Under the pieces are notes generated by a model. It saw only the letters and a program-made list of their open reading frames with translations, did not search any database and was not told where the DNA came from. 64,000 bases of DNA, taken from positions 62,001-126,000 of the forward strand of contig JARBJD010000221.1 of assembly GCA_033064195.1 (NCBI GenBank), given 5' to 3'. The DNA is from Blattamonas nauphoetae. Lineage: Eukaryota > Preaxostyla > Oxymonadida. Positions 45,701-55,092 of this stretch are shown here, piece by piece. The position numbers were made by a program, and so were the translations under genes. Positions within the stretch are counted from its first letter, which is position 1. Each line of letters opens with the position of its first letter.

Positions 45701-48700
45701 AGTGACCTGAGAATGCCCTTGTATATGCTCAGTTGAGGAACTATCGATATTTGCAGAGCTAAACATGATTCGTGATTTGACCAACCCGGATTCTCAATCT
45801 ACAAAAACTTTTGTGAGAGACAAAGTCAAGTTCTGAGTTTGTGATCTTTCTTTGATTCGAGAAAATGGATGAATTGATTACTCACGTCGAAATCCTTGAC
45901 AAAGGCGATGTTTGATAAGTGATCAGCATTTAGGAGCGAATTTATCGACACATAGTGTGAAAACGGCAAGTTGAGAAGTACATTCGAACGATGATTTGAA
46001 CCATATCCTTCGCATTGGCAAATCATCAACGTGTAAAAAGTTCGGTTCAGGATCGGCCCCATTTTCGTTTGGAGTCGGTCACATCTCAATCTTGAGGTGA
46101 TTCAGTTCAGAATGATTGTCCTGCTCGCATTCCAACGTGAAATATCGTTCCAATTACTCCACCGACTGTCTTGACAAAAAATTGATCTGACCCATTTGAT
46201 CAAAGAATGAAAAAAGAATGGGCTTCAACTCCTCAGGAACTGAAACGCGCACCCAAGTTCGGGTCCTCACCTACTTCTATTATGATTCTCTTTCACTTTT
46301 TTCAGGACATTTGAGTTTTGTGGATTGGACGGGTTTTGTGGAATACCCTGAAATCCAAAAAATCACATGTCCTCTGTCTGCAGAGCAGATGTGTAAGAAA
46401 TAGGGAAAAAATGAATTTTCCAAACGCACCATAGTGTTTTGCCTTAATTGACTGAGAATCACCCATTTGAGCGAATATTTTTGAAAAGACACACCACACT
46501 ATAGTTGGTGACAAAACACTTTTTTTCGTCTAATTGCCGTTTAGATGTTCGCTAAACTTGTGAGGGGTGAAATCTTTCGTTTTTGTTTTGATCACCACAG
46601 ATTTCACTGATTTTTGACATAGCCATTTTATAGTGGCGTCACCAATACGTTCCATGTCAACAATTCGTGCTTTTTTCTGGAATGATCACTTTTGGTCAAA
46701 CTAAGAAAAAAATAAAATTTTAGAATTTTCTTCCCACTGGATCCCAAAAAATCCTCACAATAGCTCTTTTCAACCACTTTTTTCATGTGTTCTCGTCATA
46801 ACTTCACAACCTGTGAACCGATTTTGATGAAATTTTCCACTGAAACGTTTGTTTGGTGAAATGAACATTTTGAAAAAAAATTGGAAAACAAATCATGGGT
46901 ATCTGGGACGATATGAAAAAAGGCTGTTTTTCGCCCAGAAAAATATCATGGGAAAAAATTTTTTATTTTTTTGAGTGTCTTTTATCGATATGTTTACGAA
47001 AATAATGCTTTTTCTTCGGTCTCAAACGGATGTCTGGATATGGAAAAATGATCGTCGAAAGTTTGGAAAATGTGTGGCGTTTCGCTGTATAACGTGTTTT
47101 GAGGTTTTCTCAGGATCCAGTGGGAAGAAAATTCTAAAATTTTATTTTTTTCTTAGTTTGACCAAAAGTGATAATTCCAGAAAAAAGCACGAATTGTTGA
47201 CATCGAACGTATTGGTGACACCACTATTATTACCCTATTTTGTTTTAAAACCTCTCAAAAAGCTTCTCAATGATGAAATCAATCTAAAAAAACTGATTCT
47301 GTGAGAGAGAATCAATAAAAAGGAATCAATCGAGATGAAAGACGAAAAAAGTTTTCTCTGGTTCGATCCTGAAAAAACCTTCGATGATCCGTCCTTGTTC
47401 AAAAAAAGGTGTCAAAACAATTAGTAAAAAGCTGAAATGTGAAAAAAATAAAAGACCACCAGTGTGTCATTTCAAAAATATTCGCTCATTTCGAAGATGA
47501 AAGAAGAAAACGAAGAGCGTCGACTTGAACACGAAAGTCGAATTTCGGAGATCAAGAAAGAGAATGAAGAGAAATTGGTTCGATTGAAAGAAGAGAACGA
47601 GGCTCAATTGTCAGAAATGAGAAAAGAGAATGAGGAGCGATTGGAGACGATGCGAAAGGAGATGGAAGGAAGCAAAGCGGAATCGAAAGCTCGAATGGAA
47701 GAAATGGAAGAGAATCACAAATTGAAGATTTCTGAACTCACAACCGAGTCTGAACAACGGCTCTCTGATCTCCGCAATGAAAATGCTGAAAAGACTAATC
47801 GAATTCGTTTGGAAATGTTGGAACTGAAAAAGGAGAATGAAGAGAGACTCATTGAAATGAAGCAAGAAAATCAGAAACAGATCAAGGAAATTCAGAAAGA
47901 GTCAGAAGAGAAGATTGAATCAATGAAGAAGGAGATGAAAGAGAAAGAGAAAGAAACTGAAGACTTACTCGAAAGGAAAAAGATTGAATCTGAGGCCAAG
48001 ATTTTGGAGATGCGAAGAGAGATGGAAGAAACAAGGAAAGAGAACGAAGACAGGATCCTGAAGTTGAAATCAGAACACGCAGAGAAGATCGCTGATTTGA
48101 AGAAAGAAGCCGAAGAGATTCGAAAGGAGAATGAGCATCGAATTGATCAATTGAAATCTGAAAAAGAGGAAATGAAGAAACAACATCAGGAGATGCTTCA
48201 ATCACAGCGAGACGAGAACGAGAAGAAGCTGATTGAGATGAGAGAAGAGAACGACACCAGATTATCTTCAATTCGAGAAGAAATGGAAGTATTGAAACGC
48301 GAAAACGCAACCAGACTTCAAACTCTTCGTGATGAAATGGAAGAACGACGAAATGAACACGAGAGACAACTTTCCGAAACGAAGAAAGAAGCTGAAGAAC
48401 ACCAACTTCGTCTGAAAGCCGACAATGAAGAACGACTGAATGAAATGCGAAGACAAATGGAAGAATCTCGAAACGAGAATGAGGAGAAAGTTGAGAAGAT
48501 GAAACAAGAGACCGACACACGAATTGTGGAGATGAAGAAAGAGCTCGAAGAAGCTCGTCAAGAAAACAATGAGAAGGTCCTAACGATGCGCGAAGAGATG
48601 AACAAGTCTCGACAAGAAAATGAAGAACATGTGGCGAACATGAAGAAGGAGAACGAACGCGTGATGTCTGAAGTTCAACAGGAGTCTGAAGCCAAAGTTC

Positions 48701-49467
48701 AATTTGTCAAACAAGAAATGGAAGAATTGCAAACAGAAACCAAACGAACCCTCAAACATCAGAAAGTTCAGTTCGAGAAGGAGAAAGTGAAGCTTCAGCT
48801 CGAGTCCAAACAAGCGCACAAACGACAAATGGGACTCCAACGTGTCTGCCTCCGACTTGGGAAGAGAATCAACTCTGACAGGGAAGCCTACGAACAAGAA
48901 ACGAGAAAGACGAAAAGAGAATATGAAAACGACCTGCACCAGACTAAACAGCAACTTGAGGCTGAGAAAGCCAAGCTCTTGGAAGATTTCAACACACGCT
49001 ATTCTGATCTCCGACAAGACAACGAACAGATCCAAGCCGCCCTCAAATCTGACCACATGGCTGAGATAGCACGACTTCGAAACAGCAACGACGAATACAT
49101 TCAATCTCTCAACGAGACACACCTCTCGACAATCCAGAATCAACAGACCACTTTCAAAGAAATCCTTCACAACCTCGCAAAGGAGAACCTGGAGCAAGCT
49201 CAGACTCTCACCACCCTCCACGCTGAGATCTTCACTCTCCATCGAACATCAAGAGCGTTGCAAAACGCACTCGATCAGAAGAACATCGAAATGTTGGAGA
49301 GATTAGCACGAGGAGAAGCAAACCTACTCGAAGCCAACAATCGGAATGAGGTATTAAAAGAACAAATCGTGTCTCTTAGGTTGGTGGAAAATCGGGTGGA
49401 GGAGGAGATGACACAAAATATCGGGGTGGGAATAAAAACTTGCCCTCAGACTTGTGGCAAGTGTTGA
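36784..49467 (+). CDS. Long coiled-coil protein gene interrupted by three TIR elements
   Basis: Three host segments carry the same heptad-rich Glu/Lys/Asn pattern: 36784-37106, 37973-38433 and 47492-49467. They are separated by elements at 37107-37968, 38434-46464 and 46469-47487. Without the elements and extra target copies, the segments join in frame (NEARLGEM/RKEMEEG and ENEERI/SKMKEENEER) to 2760 nt, 919 residues. Units such as EENEERI-EM recur throughout. The last 200 residues (LQRVCLRLGKRI, then LEQAQTLTTLHAEIF) are a less regular coil ending GIKTCPQTCGKC. A cytoskeletal or scaffold role is likely. Host frames are free of stops, so interruption is recent, or the elements are removed before translation. 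The start is undefined. Confidence 0.7.
37107..37968. mobile_element. TIR element A in coiled-coil gene, 862 bp
   Basis: The element starts GGGTGATTCTTTTTCAAAAA and its other end reads GGGTGATTCTCTTTGAAAAA inward, an imperfect inverted repeat of about 26 bp. The 4-bp duplication AGAT flanks it (37103-37106 and 37969-37972). The interior has short frames and one GTACGT...CACAG pair but no transposase. It shares its terminal sequence with element B, so the two belong to one family. Confidence 0.65.
39373..39642 (+). CDS. Small membrane protein, function unknown
   Basis: The product is 89 residues from the ATG at 39373. One long hydrophobic segment (IIVGIASIIIPMTVLLTQYI) follows a three-residue start, then a basic coil (SLKKERREI) and a polar tail. 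Topology looks like a single-pass tail-in-cytosol protein. It lies in the left part of element B, just before another small frame at 39668. It may be an exon of a larger gene. Confidence 0.35.
   Translation: MIQYASIIVGIASIIIPMTVLLTQYIQTVSSLKKERREISFQISIGRKDDVLRLKQRLDNTDGGIDGDTVVSTHFGIPTAQSHMNTMNE
39668..39862 (+). CDS. Small charged protein, function unknown
   Basis: The product is 64 residues: acidic start (GEENEEEKLKME), a middle with NPQKITMMQMQGMSLQQIAE that looks like a short helical pair, and an acidic Lys-rich tail. It follows the small membrane protein by 25 bp on the same strand and could be part of the same transcript or an exon of the same gene. Confidence 0.3.
   Translation: MELGSTQGEENEEEKLKMELISQGMNPQKITMMQMQGMSLQQIAEMTGKNKNDEDDDEKEETKS
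39985..40101 (+). CDS. Tiny single-pass membrane protein
   Basis: A 38-residue frame with a central hydrophobic helix (VVITLILLVVGLCL) and short polar ends. It is the third small frame in a row in element B. Short and unsupported by homology, so it may be spurious. Confidence 0.25.
   Translation: MSSFNTTSFSIRVVITLILLVVGLCLKTFITHCLHTSS
40153..40360 (+). repeat. 26-bp minisatellite, eight copies
   Basis: Unit reads ATCCACTCATCACCCTCACT followed by CGTCAC. Eight units in a row alternate between two variants (CATCACCC and CCTCACTC), and the last two share CTTGTCAC. It lies inside element B. Because 26 is not a multiple of three, the long open frame over it (40134-40487) is a by-product of the composition. 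Confidence 0.9.
40633..40660. repeat. Perfect 12-bp stem palindrome
   Basis: AGGCGCTGTCCG (40633-40644) and its exact complement (40649-40660) enclose the loop AGGA. Just upstream is CTCCTAATTAGG, also present at 59058. It is part of a GTCC-rich repeat family near several element ends. Confidence 0.8.
40939..41157 (+). repeat. Dispersed repeat X, copy 1 (left end of D)
   Basis: About 220 bp that match 59262-59479 in the same orientation, including GGGTATGCC at the start, the block CCTGTGGAAGGAGATGAAGG and GTTGATCAACTG. Its inverted partner is at 46170-46348. Confidence 0.75.
41925..46089 (-). pseudogene. Decayed beta-helix surface protein gene inside element D
   Basis: Open stretches on the minus strand follow one another in changing frames: 46089-45826, 45784-45575, 45546-45364, 45338-44658, 44651-43629, 43632-43348, 43109-42768 and 42614-41925. 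They share the Ser/Thr-rich beta-helix style of the gene at 27602-35396, including the cysteine motif: HPECETDGLRCSTL, HPNCELPQLSCRTL, CGHFLFCNSL and HPLCGSSELTCLS. Frame changes are many and no intact product is possible without several introns. The gene is bounded by the TIRs of element D, so it may have been carried by it. Confidence 0.65.
46469..47487. mobile_element. TIR element C in coiled-coil gene, 1019 bp
   Basis: Ends read GAGCGAATATTTTTGAAA inward from both sides, followed by GACACAC after one difference. ATTT flanks it on both sides (46465-46468 and 47488-47491), the same 4-bp site used by element B. Inside is a further long inverted repeat (46630-47229). There is no coding sequence. 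It probably inserted into one copy of the duplicated target left by element B, or the reverse. Confidence 0.65.
46630..47229. repeat. Long inverted repeat (foldback) inside element C
   Basis: The arm 46630-46744 (from ATAGTGGCGTCACC to CCCACTGGATCC) matches the complement of 47112-47229 with only a few differences over about 115 bp. The 367-bp middle is very A/T-rich. This looks like a foldback or MITE nested in element C. Ends show no convincing target duplication. Confidence 0.75.
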
Positions 49468-49525
49468 CTTGGTGGGCCACATGTGATCGAGGTGTGTCTT
49501 GTCGTTTGTTTCAACTATCCCGTCC

Positions 49526-49558
49526 TCTCATCACTATAGGTCCACTATAGTGATGAGA
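49526..49558 (+). repeat. 14-bp perfect stem-loop after the coiled-coil gene
   Basis: TCTCATCACTATAG (49526-49539) and its exact complement (49545-49558) flank a 5-nt loop, GTCCA. It begins 58 nt after the stop codon at 49465-49467, so it lies in the likely 3' untranslated region or is a small insertion footprint. Confidence 0.7.
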
Positions 49559-49808
49559 ACGCCTGATTGCCGAAATATTGATCATAGTGTCGTGATCGTC
49601 GCAACGAATTCCACACTCGGTTGATCCTGACTGTTGAGGGCGATTGGTGAACACTATCACTTCACCTTTTCGATTTCTCGGTTCATTTTACCCTTTTATC
49701 TGTCATTTCATCATAATTGTTCACTAAATTTTGTTTGATCATGGTTTGTGGTGAAGCGTCACAATGAAACAGCCCAACCAACAAAACACCCAAATTCAGA
49801 TCACGCTC

Positions 49809-49884
49809 GACGCTTGCGTGGTGCAATCGGTAGATCGCCCGCTTTGAAAGCTTGAGGACGCGGGTTCAAGACCTACCAGCGTCC
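49809..49884 (+). tRNA. tRNA-like pol III unit, possibly tRNA-Ser(UGA)
   Basis: The A box (TGGTGCAATCGG) and B box (GGTTCAAGACC) match consensus, the acceptor ends GACGCT and AGCGTC pair, and a run of T follows directly after GTCC. The anticodon loop reads TTTGAAA, which would give UGA. Weak points are an anticodon stem with two mismatches and an imperfect T stem, so it may be a tRNA pseudogene or a tRNA-derived repeat. No CCA is encoded. Confidence 0.45.
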
Positions 49885-50339
49885 TCTTTTTTTTTTCTCA
49901 ACTTAGAATTTTTTGGCCCACCAACTCGACATTTGCCAGACTTGTGACGTATCGAAAAGAGAACAGTCGAATCTGGTTTAAGTACTGTTGTTTACACTTG
50001 AAGGACCAACTTTTACAGTCTAAGGATTGTCATTCCCTGCCATAGTCAGTCTGATCTCAAATTCATCCAATGTTCAGCGCACTTTTGAACCGTCATTGAG
50101 TTTACAATTAATCACTTCACAAAATTTCGAATCTTACTCTCTCCTTGAATCGAATGAAGGAATATTTGAGAAAAATCACGTCCAAGGTGACTCAATTTCG
50201 AAGTGTGACATCAACGACCGAATCAAGAGAAGGAAAGAAGAAAAAACTCAAATCGAACATGTATCAATGACAAAAATACATGATAGAACGACTTTTTGTT
50301 GAGAATTTGAGCATTTCAGCAACTGATAGAGAACAACTT

Positions 50340-50476
50340 CTGTCACTCCGGCTTCCGGTTCTTGGGTCTTGCCAAATTGAGGTAAGGTTAGATCGTCGGT
50401 GTTTTGCGAATTTAGGTTAATGTTGAAGGGAAACAAGTTTCGAAAATGAGATAGGAGAAACAAGGGACAGTATTTG
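50340..50476 (+). repeat. 137-bp copy of one end of the SPFH-gene element
   Basis: Matches 20982-21118 with two differences, starting CTGTCACTCCGGCTTCCGGT. The matching stops at ACAGTATTTGA and no opposite end was found nearby, so this is a truncated copy. Confidence 0.85.
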
Positions 50477-50819
50477 ATTACGATGTTAAGTTGTCCTGTC
50501 CTCCTCGCTTTTTGTCCTCCCTCCCCTTTTTCGTGTCCTATTCTGAAATAGAAGGATAATTGCGATTTTTTGGGAGTTTTCGGTGATAATAATGAATTTT
50601 AAGGCTGTTTTTGGCTCCTCATGGTGATAGAAGTGACAGTGAACGAGTTGGAGGTCAAAACATATGTTATGGTTTGATCAGAATCTGAAAAATCTCAAAT
50701 TGTCTTCTTTGATCAAATTTCATATAGGAAATGGAAGCAAACATCTTTTCCAATCCCTCATCTCACATATTTCCTCGGTTCTCGACTGCCTCGTAACAAA
50801 AAATGCTGTGATAAAAGAT

Positions 50820-53079
50820 GAAATCAGCTGTGTCTTCTGACACTTTGTTTGGAAGTGTCGAGTATGTTAAACGTGAAATATGTTCTTGTTTTTGCATCCG
50901 ACAGCGAGAGAAGGTCGATAGGAGAGAGCGTGGGTGGCTGAGTGGACAAACACAATCGAGAAGGAGCGAGCGCTCGAAATTCTGTCGTTGTTGTAGCCAG
51001 ATGGCCAGCGGTTCGGTTGTCGGGAATGGGGAGGATGTAGTTGAAGTCGTGGGCGAATCACTCCCTCCAAACATTGAAGATGTGCAGATTCAGAACGGCT
51101 CGCTTCGGAGTTGGCACTTCGATGAATGAATCGTGGGCCGAGTTTTGGCCAAATGGTATCGAATGAATGCGAAGCTGTTCAAAAGAGAAGATGGCAGAGA
51201 TCTCGACGAAGGGCCAGATGTTCTTATCCTCCAAATCGTTCGTTTTGAGCAGATGCCTGACCGTATTCCGCCACTCCTGCTCAGAGCGGTCCAATCCCAT
51301 CAGCCTCGTCCGAAGCTGTTGGATAGTAGCGTCCATCTGGAGGTTGGAGACGTTCCAAGTGGAGAAAGAGGAGCACAGAGTAGATTAAGTTCGGCGGGAG
51401 GACCTCGTTCACAGCTGCGCTTTCGAATCTCGTTTTCGCAGCATCTTTGGCATCCCGATCGTGCTCCTCGCTGAAAACGGCGTTGGCGGCGGAGGGATGT
51501 CTGGTCAGATATGGGTTTCAGCATTTCCTGGATGCTCTGGAGGCAGTTGAGGCGTTTCAGAGAAATGACGTTCGGGGGAGCTGGAGTTGGTGATTCCGTA
51601 GATCAAAAACAGGTTGGGCATGTCTCGTGACGGAGTGTGTTGGAATCCTGTGAAGACTGACAGTCTGTCGAAGATGAGAGGAACTCTGACTCGCGCTGTG
51701 AACGGGATGTGAGTGTTGGGCGACAAGCCTTCGGTGAAGTGGGAGTTGGAGAGGGGGAGGATGCAGTACGTGATATAGAAGAATACGTTCGCGCAGAGAA
51801 TCTTCAAGAACACTCGATTCACCAGCTCGTGGGGTCCGCTGAAGACGAGGAAATCTGGTCTGTCCTCCTCGTTCAGATGGTGCTTCGTGGTGTGGATCTG
51901 ATCCAGCCGTCCATTGAAGTTGCAATTCCTTCCCGACAGACACGTGTCGCCATTCCAATTTGCACTTCCGAAACTGTCTCGATCCCTCTGCGACGAAGAG
52001 AGCGGCACGAGAGAGGAATCTGTGAAGACGTTGTGATTGAAGCGGAAGAGGACGTTCATCACATCTGCCGTCTTTCCCATAATCAGCCTCTTCTCCAAAA
52101 GCGGGTCGAGCAGAGTCTTCACGAAAAAAGTGTTTTGTTTTGAGATGAATCAGTGGAGGAGACACATCGTGACTGCCACAGACATCGCACTTGTGGCGAT
52201 TTCCTTCTTCAGAACGGTCATTGTGAGGTTGCCGTTTTCGAGGAGGATGGGTGGTTGTGGGCAGAAACAGGATTGTTGAGGGACTTGCGTTTGTCGTGTG
52301 TGAAGATTGTGAGAAGACGATGAGCAGCTCAGACACCGTAAAGATTGTCTCTGAGAGATGGAGGAGTTGCTTGAGGAAATCAGACGAATGAGCCAGTACT
52401 CCACACGATGCAAGCATCGTCGAAAACTTGCCAGCTTGGCCAGTGACAACGTAACCGAGGGGAGGCGGGCTGGATCCCTTCGAGTGCGGGTAGATTCTCA
52501 CTTCGACTCCACTCTGCACCATGATCATCTCACTGAGAGTGTCTGCTTTGTCAGCCTTCGATCCTACTTCGTGTGGAGTCGTTGGGGATCTGTTTTCTTG
52601 TGCAGACTGGTTGAAGATGCTGAGTGAGTGGTTGATGGTCTTCTTCACAATCGTAGCAGCTGGTTCAGATTCTCGGGTGTGGTGGTGATTGTCTGGTTGG
52701 CATGGCAGAACTACTGGAGACCGATCAGGGGAGCGTTGGTGGGATGGACGAGCACCTCTTCGCGCTGCTTGATCTGCTCGGAGATGTGAAGGATGACACG
52801 TCGCACGTCGCCAAGGCACTGCTCTGCTTCCACAGATTGACAAAGAGCGTGGTGAGGTCAGAGGAGGATGGTGATTGGCAGGCGAGGACGTCGCCGTTGG
52901 TGGAGTCGTTGCGGTGGGAAGAGGATCATGTCTGTCATCGTCAGGATGGTAGTATTCCGTTCAATCATCTTTCTTCCTCCCTCTATTGTCTCCAACACCT
53001 TCGACTTCGCAAAGTGGACGAACGAGTTGATCGCAAGTGTCATCCACTTAATGAGCAGGTTTTTGAATTTCAGTATTGA
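50820..53079 (-). CDS. Probable intron-rich gene, product unknown, unresolved exons
   Basis: Several minus-strand frames carry protein-like sequence. One, 52122-51505, has VKTLLDPLLEKRLIMGKTAD, then EDRPDFLVFSGPHELVNRVF, a hydrophobic segment LCANVFFYITYCIL and FNGRLDQI. Another, 51336-51058, has DRSEQEWRNTVRHLLKTND and PFVEISAIFSF. A third near 52800 has VRRVILHISEQIKQREEVLV. They suggest a single gene of several exons, perhaps a membrane-associated or helical scaffold protein. I could not place the introns or identify a family. Start and end are approximate. Confidence 0.35.
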
Positions 53080-54049
53080 CTATTACATCCATCTCCACTT
53101 TGCCGCGTACTTCAAATACAGTTGAGTTGAATATTGCAATCGAAAGAGTGGTGCGAATGTCTGTGAACGATCTGTGTTTAATCAGTTGGCCAGAGGTTTC
53201 GAGATCATTGCTTGCTACCCCACTGATTGTTTTGGGGTCTTCATAGCTGTGATTTGGGAAAGTGTGTTTTATTGAACTTCCGGGGAGATTAGTGGTAGCT
53301 TGGACAGGATCGCCAGTGTCTCGTCAGGTACCGTGCTTTTGAGGATGGAAATGGATGCATTCTGTTTGACATCACATTTTGAATGGGGAATTCAGGCGAG
53401 AGAGGAAGAATACTTCCATGGGAACTCTGAGGAAGGCAAACCACCAAACGGTCTACAAGACGGGTTTCAATCACGTCTTGTCATGTCGGAGAAGTTCCGG
53501 AGTAGGAAGAAGGAGGGCATAAAGAGGAGGAGAGACGGTGTGAGCGACTTCGTAGCATATCCTCACGACCTCCATTTCTGACTTGAGTGTGATCAAGATA
53601 TCTACTCCGAACAAAGAGAGAGAAATAGAAAAATACGAGTGTTAAAACAATGGAGAGGTATACTGACATGATGAATGTTCAATATCTCATTTCTTTCGGT
53701 CTAGATCATATCTGGATTGGGACCAGACGCCAATTCCAGACTAATGAAGAGAAAAACACGAATCAAATGGAAAAAACGACGGAAGAGCAAACTAATATTG
53801 TGAGATTGGCATTTATCAAAGGAGGTTGTAGTCATGGACAGAGAATAGGAGAGTATATGAATAGTCGAGCAGATCTCCACAAATTTGGTTACGATGGAGA
53901 CAAAAATGAATCAAAACCGGACAAAAGAAGTGTTGAATGGAGTACTGACATCAATTCGCGAGATGAGAGGATCTGAAAGAAGCGAGAGGACGAGAACAAC
54001 TTGACATGGGTGAGAGGATCAGATCAATCGGACAGGACAGGACAGGACA
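53080..54049. other. Region without a clear gene
   Basis: A plus-strand frame at 53650-53976 (MERYTDMMNVQYL, 108 codons) is charged and unlike any family I know. A short GACAG tandem run (about 54031-54053) marks the edge of the long inverted repeat. Nothing else is supported. Confidence 0.4.
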
Positions 54050-54438
54050 GGACATCAGTTGGTTTCGATGGGTTGGCAACTGAAAATGAACACGAAGAAA
54101 GGGGAGATCATCATTCCACCAAGTATTTTATCCACAGTATGCTCTATTTCATTCACAGATTACTCATATACACCAAACTTCATCATAAAATCATAGCAAC
54201 ACGTGAAATGACACTTAGGAGAAGAGCCTTCTGACACTCCATTTTCAGTCAGTTTTCAGATTCCGGGAAAGGTGAATCACTTCACGTGTTGCTATGATTT
54301 TATGATGAAGTTTGGTGTATATGAGTAATCTGTGAATGAAATAGAGCATACTGTGGATAAAATACTTGGTGGAATGATGATCTCCCCTTTCTTCGTGTTC
54401 ATTTTAAGTTGCCAACCCATCGAAACCAACTGATGTCC
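54050..54438. repeat. 158-bp near-perfect inverted repeat with 73-bp spacer
   Basis: The arm 54050-54207 is the complement of 54281-54438 with a single visible difference. The spacer 54208-54280 is unique. The structure would fold into a long hairpin if transcribed. It ends 30 bp before the TIR at 54469. It does not start or end in a recognisable TIR motif. Confidence 0.9.
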
Positions 54439-55092
54439 GATTTGTCCTGTTTTGAGATAACTGCAGAACAGTCATTCCGGCTTCCGGTATTTGGGTCTTG
54501 AATAAATTAAGAAAGGGGGGATCAACGAGAACGAGCTTTCAATTCCATTTCGATTTATCATTCTTCAATGAAACAGCCGGAAAGACCAGTTATTATTGAA
54601 CAAGTGATGCTAAAATGACAATAAAGCATTCGTTTATGAGTTCAGATTGAGATCAATCCATAATTTCAACTTGAGTCCAGTTGAACAGACTCCACACCGT
54701 CTTCAGCAGGAAGACATTGAAATTGAGGAACAAACCACCATCTTGTGTGATCGTATCAATTAGGCATGGGCACCAGTCACCTGACTCAACTTTTAAGGAC
54801 TGACTCGATTTGGCCCATGATTGAGTGAATAAATGTGTGGATTTGTGACAAGATCGGTTCAGTAGATGTTTGAGCACATAATGTACTCTTTTCATACTTT
54901 TTTGAAAGGAAATCCGACAAATCGTTGAGTGAGGAATTCGAAATGATCAAAATTATGCCTCATGGGCGAGTCACAACGATCGAGTCTCCAGACAACAACC
55001 CTGACATATTCATGGAAAATATGCAAATGAAAACAGGAGATCGAGTGAAATTTTGAGAGAAAACTTCCTTGACTGATGAATGAGAAAGGAAA

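Larger units (their letters stand above)
40939..46348. mobile_element. Nested TIR pair D, 5.4 kb, enclosing a beta-helix pseudogene
   Basis: The left end GGGTATGCCACAAAACCC and right end, read inward, GGGTATTCCACAAAACCC continue as similar sequence for about 60 bp, and more loosely for about 180 bp. TGA flanks both ends (40936-40938 and 46349-46351), a weak 3-bp duplication. A third copy of the left end lies at 59262-59479. It could be one element that carries a surface-protein gene, or two separate copies facing each other. Confidence 0.5.
38434..46464. mobile_element. Large TIR element B in coiled-coil gene, 8031 bp
   Basis: Left end GGGTGATTCTCAGTGAAACA and right end, read inward, GGGTGATTCTCAGTCAATTA form the terminal inverted repeats. 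ATTT flanks both sides (38430-38433 and 46465-46468). The interior contains small membrane-protein frames, a 26-bp tandem repeat, several GTCC-rich palindromes, and a nested TIR pair (40939-46348) around a decayed beta-helix gene. I recognise no transposase, integrase, polymerase or capsid gene, so the class is unknown. Host frames on both sides continue each other, which supports insertion as a unit. Confidence 0.55.

Noticed and set aside
38434-46464. Element B as a virus-like element because of its length and small membrane-protein frames
   Set aside because: No capsid, polymerase, integrase or packaging gene was recognised, and part of its length is explained by the nested TIR pair and a host surface-protein pseudogene.
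47882-49242. Long minus-strand frames (212 and 220 codons)
   Set aside because: They are antisense to the coiled-coil gene and have the low-complexity composition expected from it.
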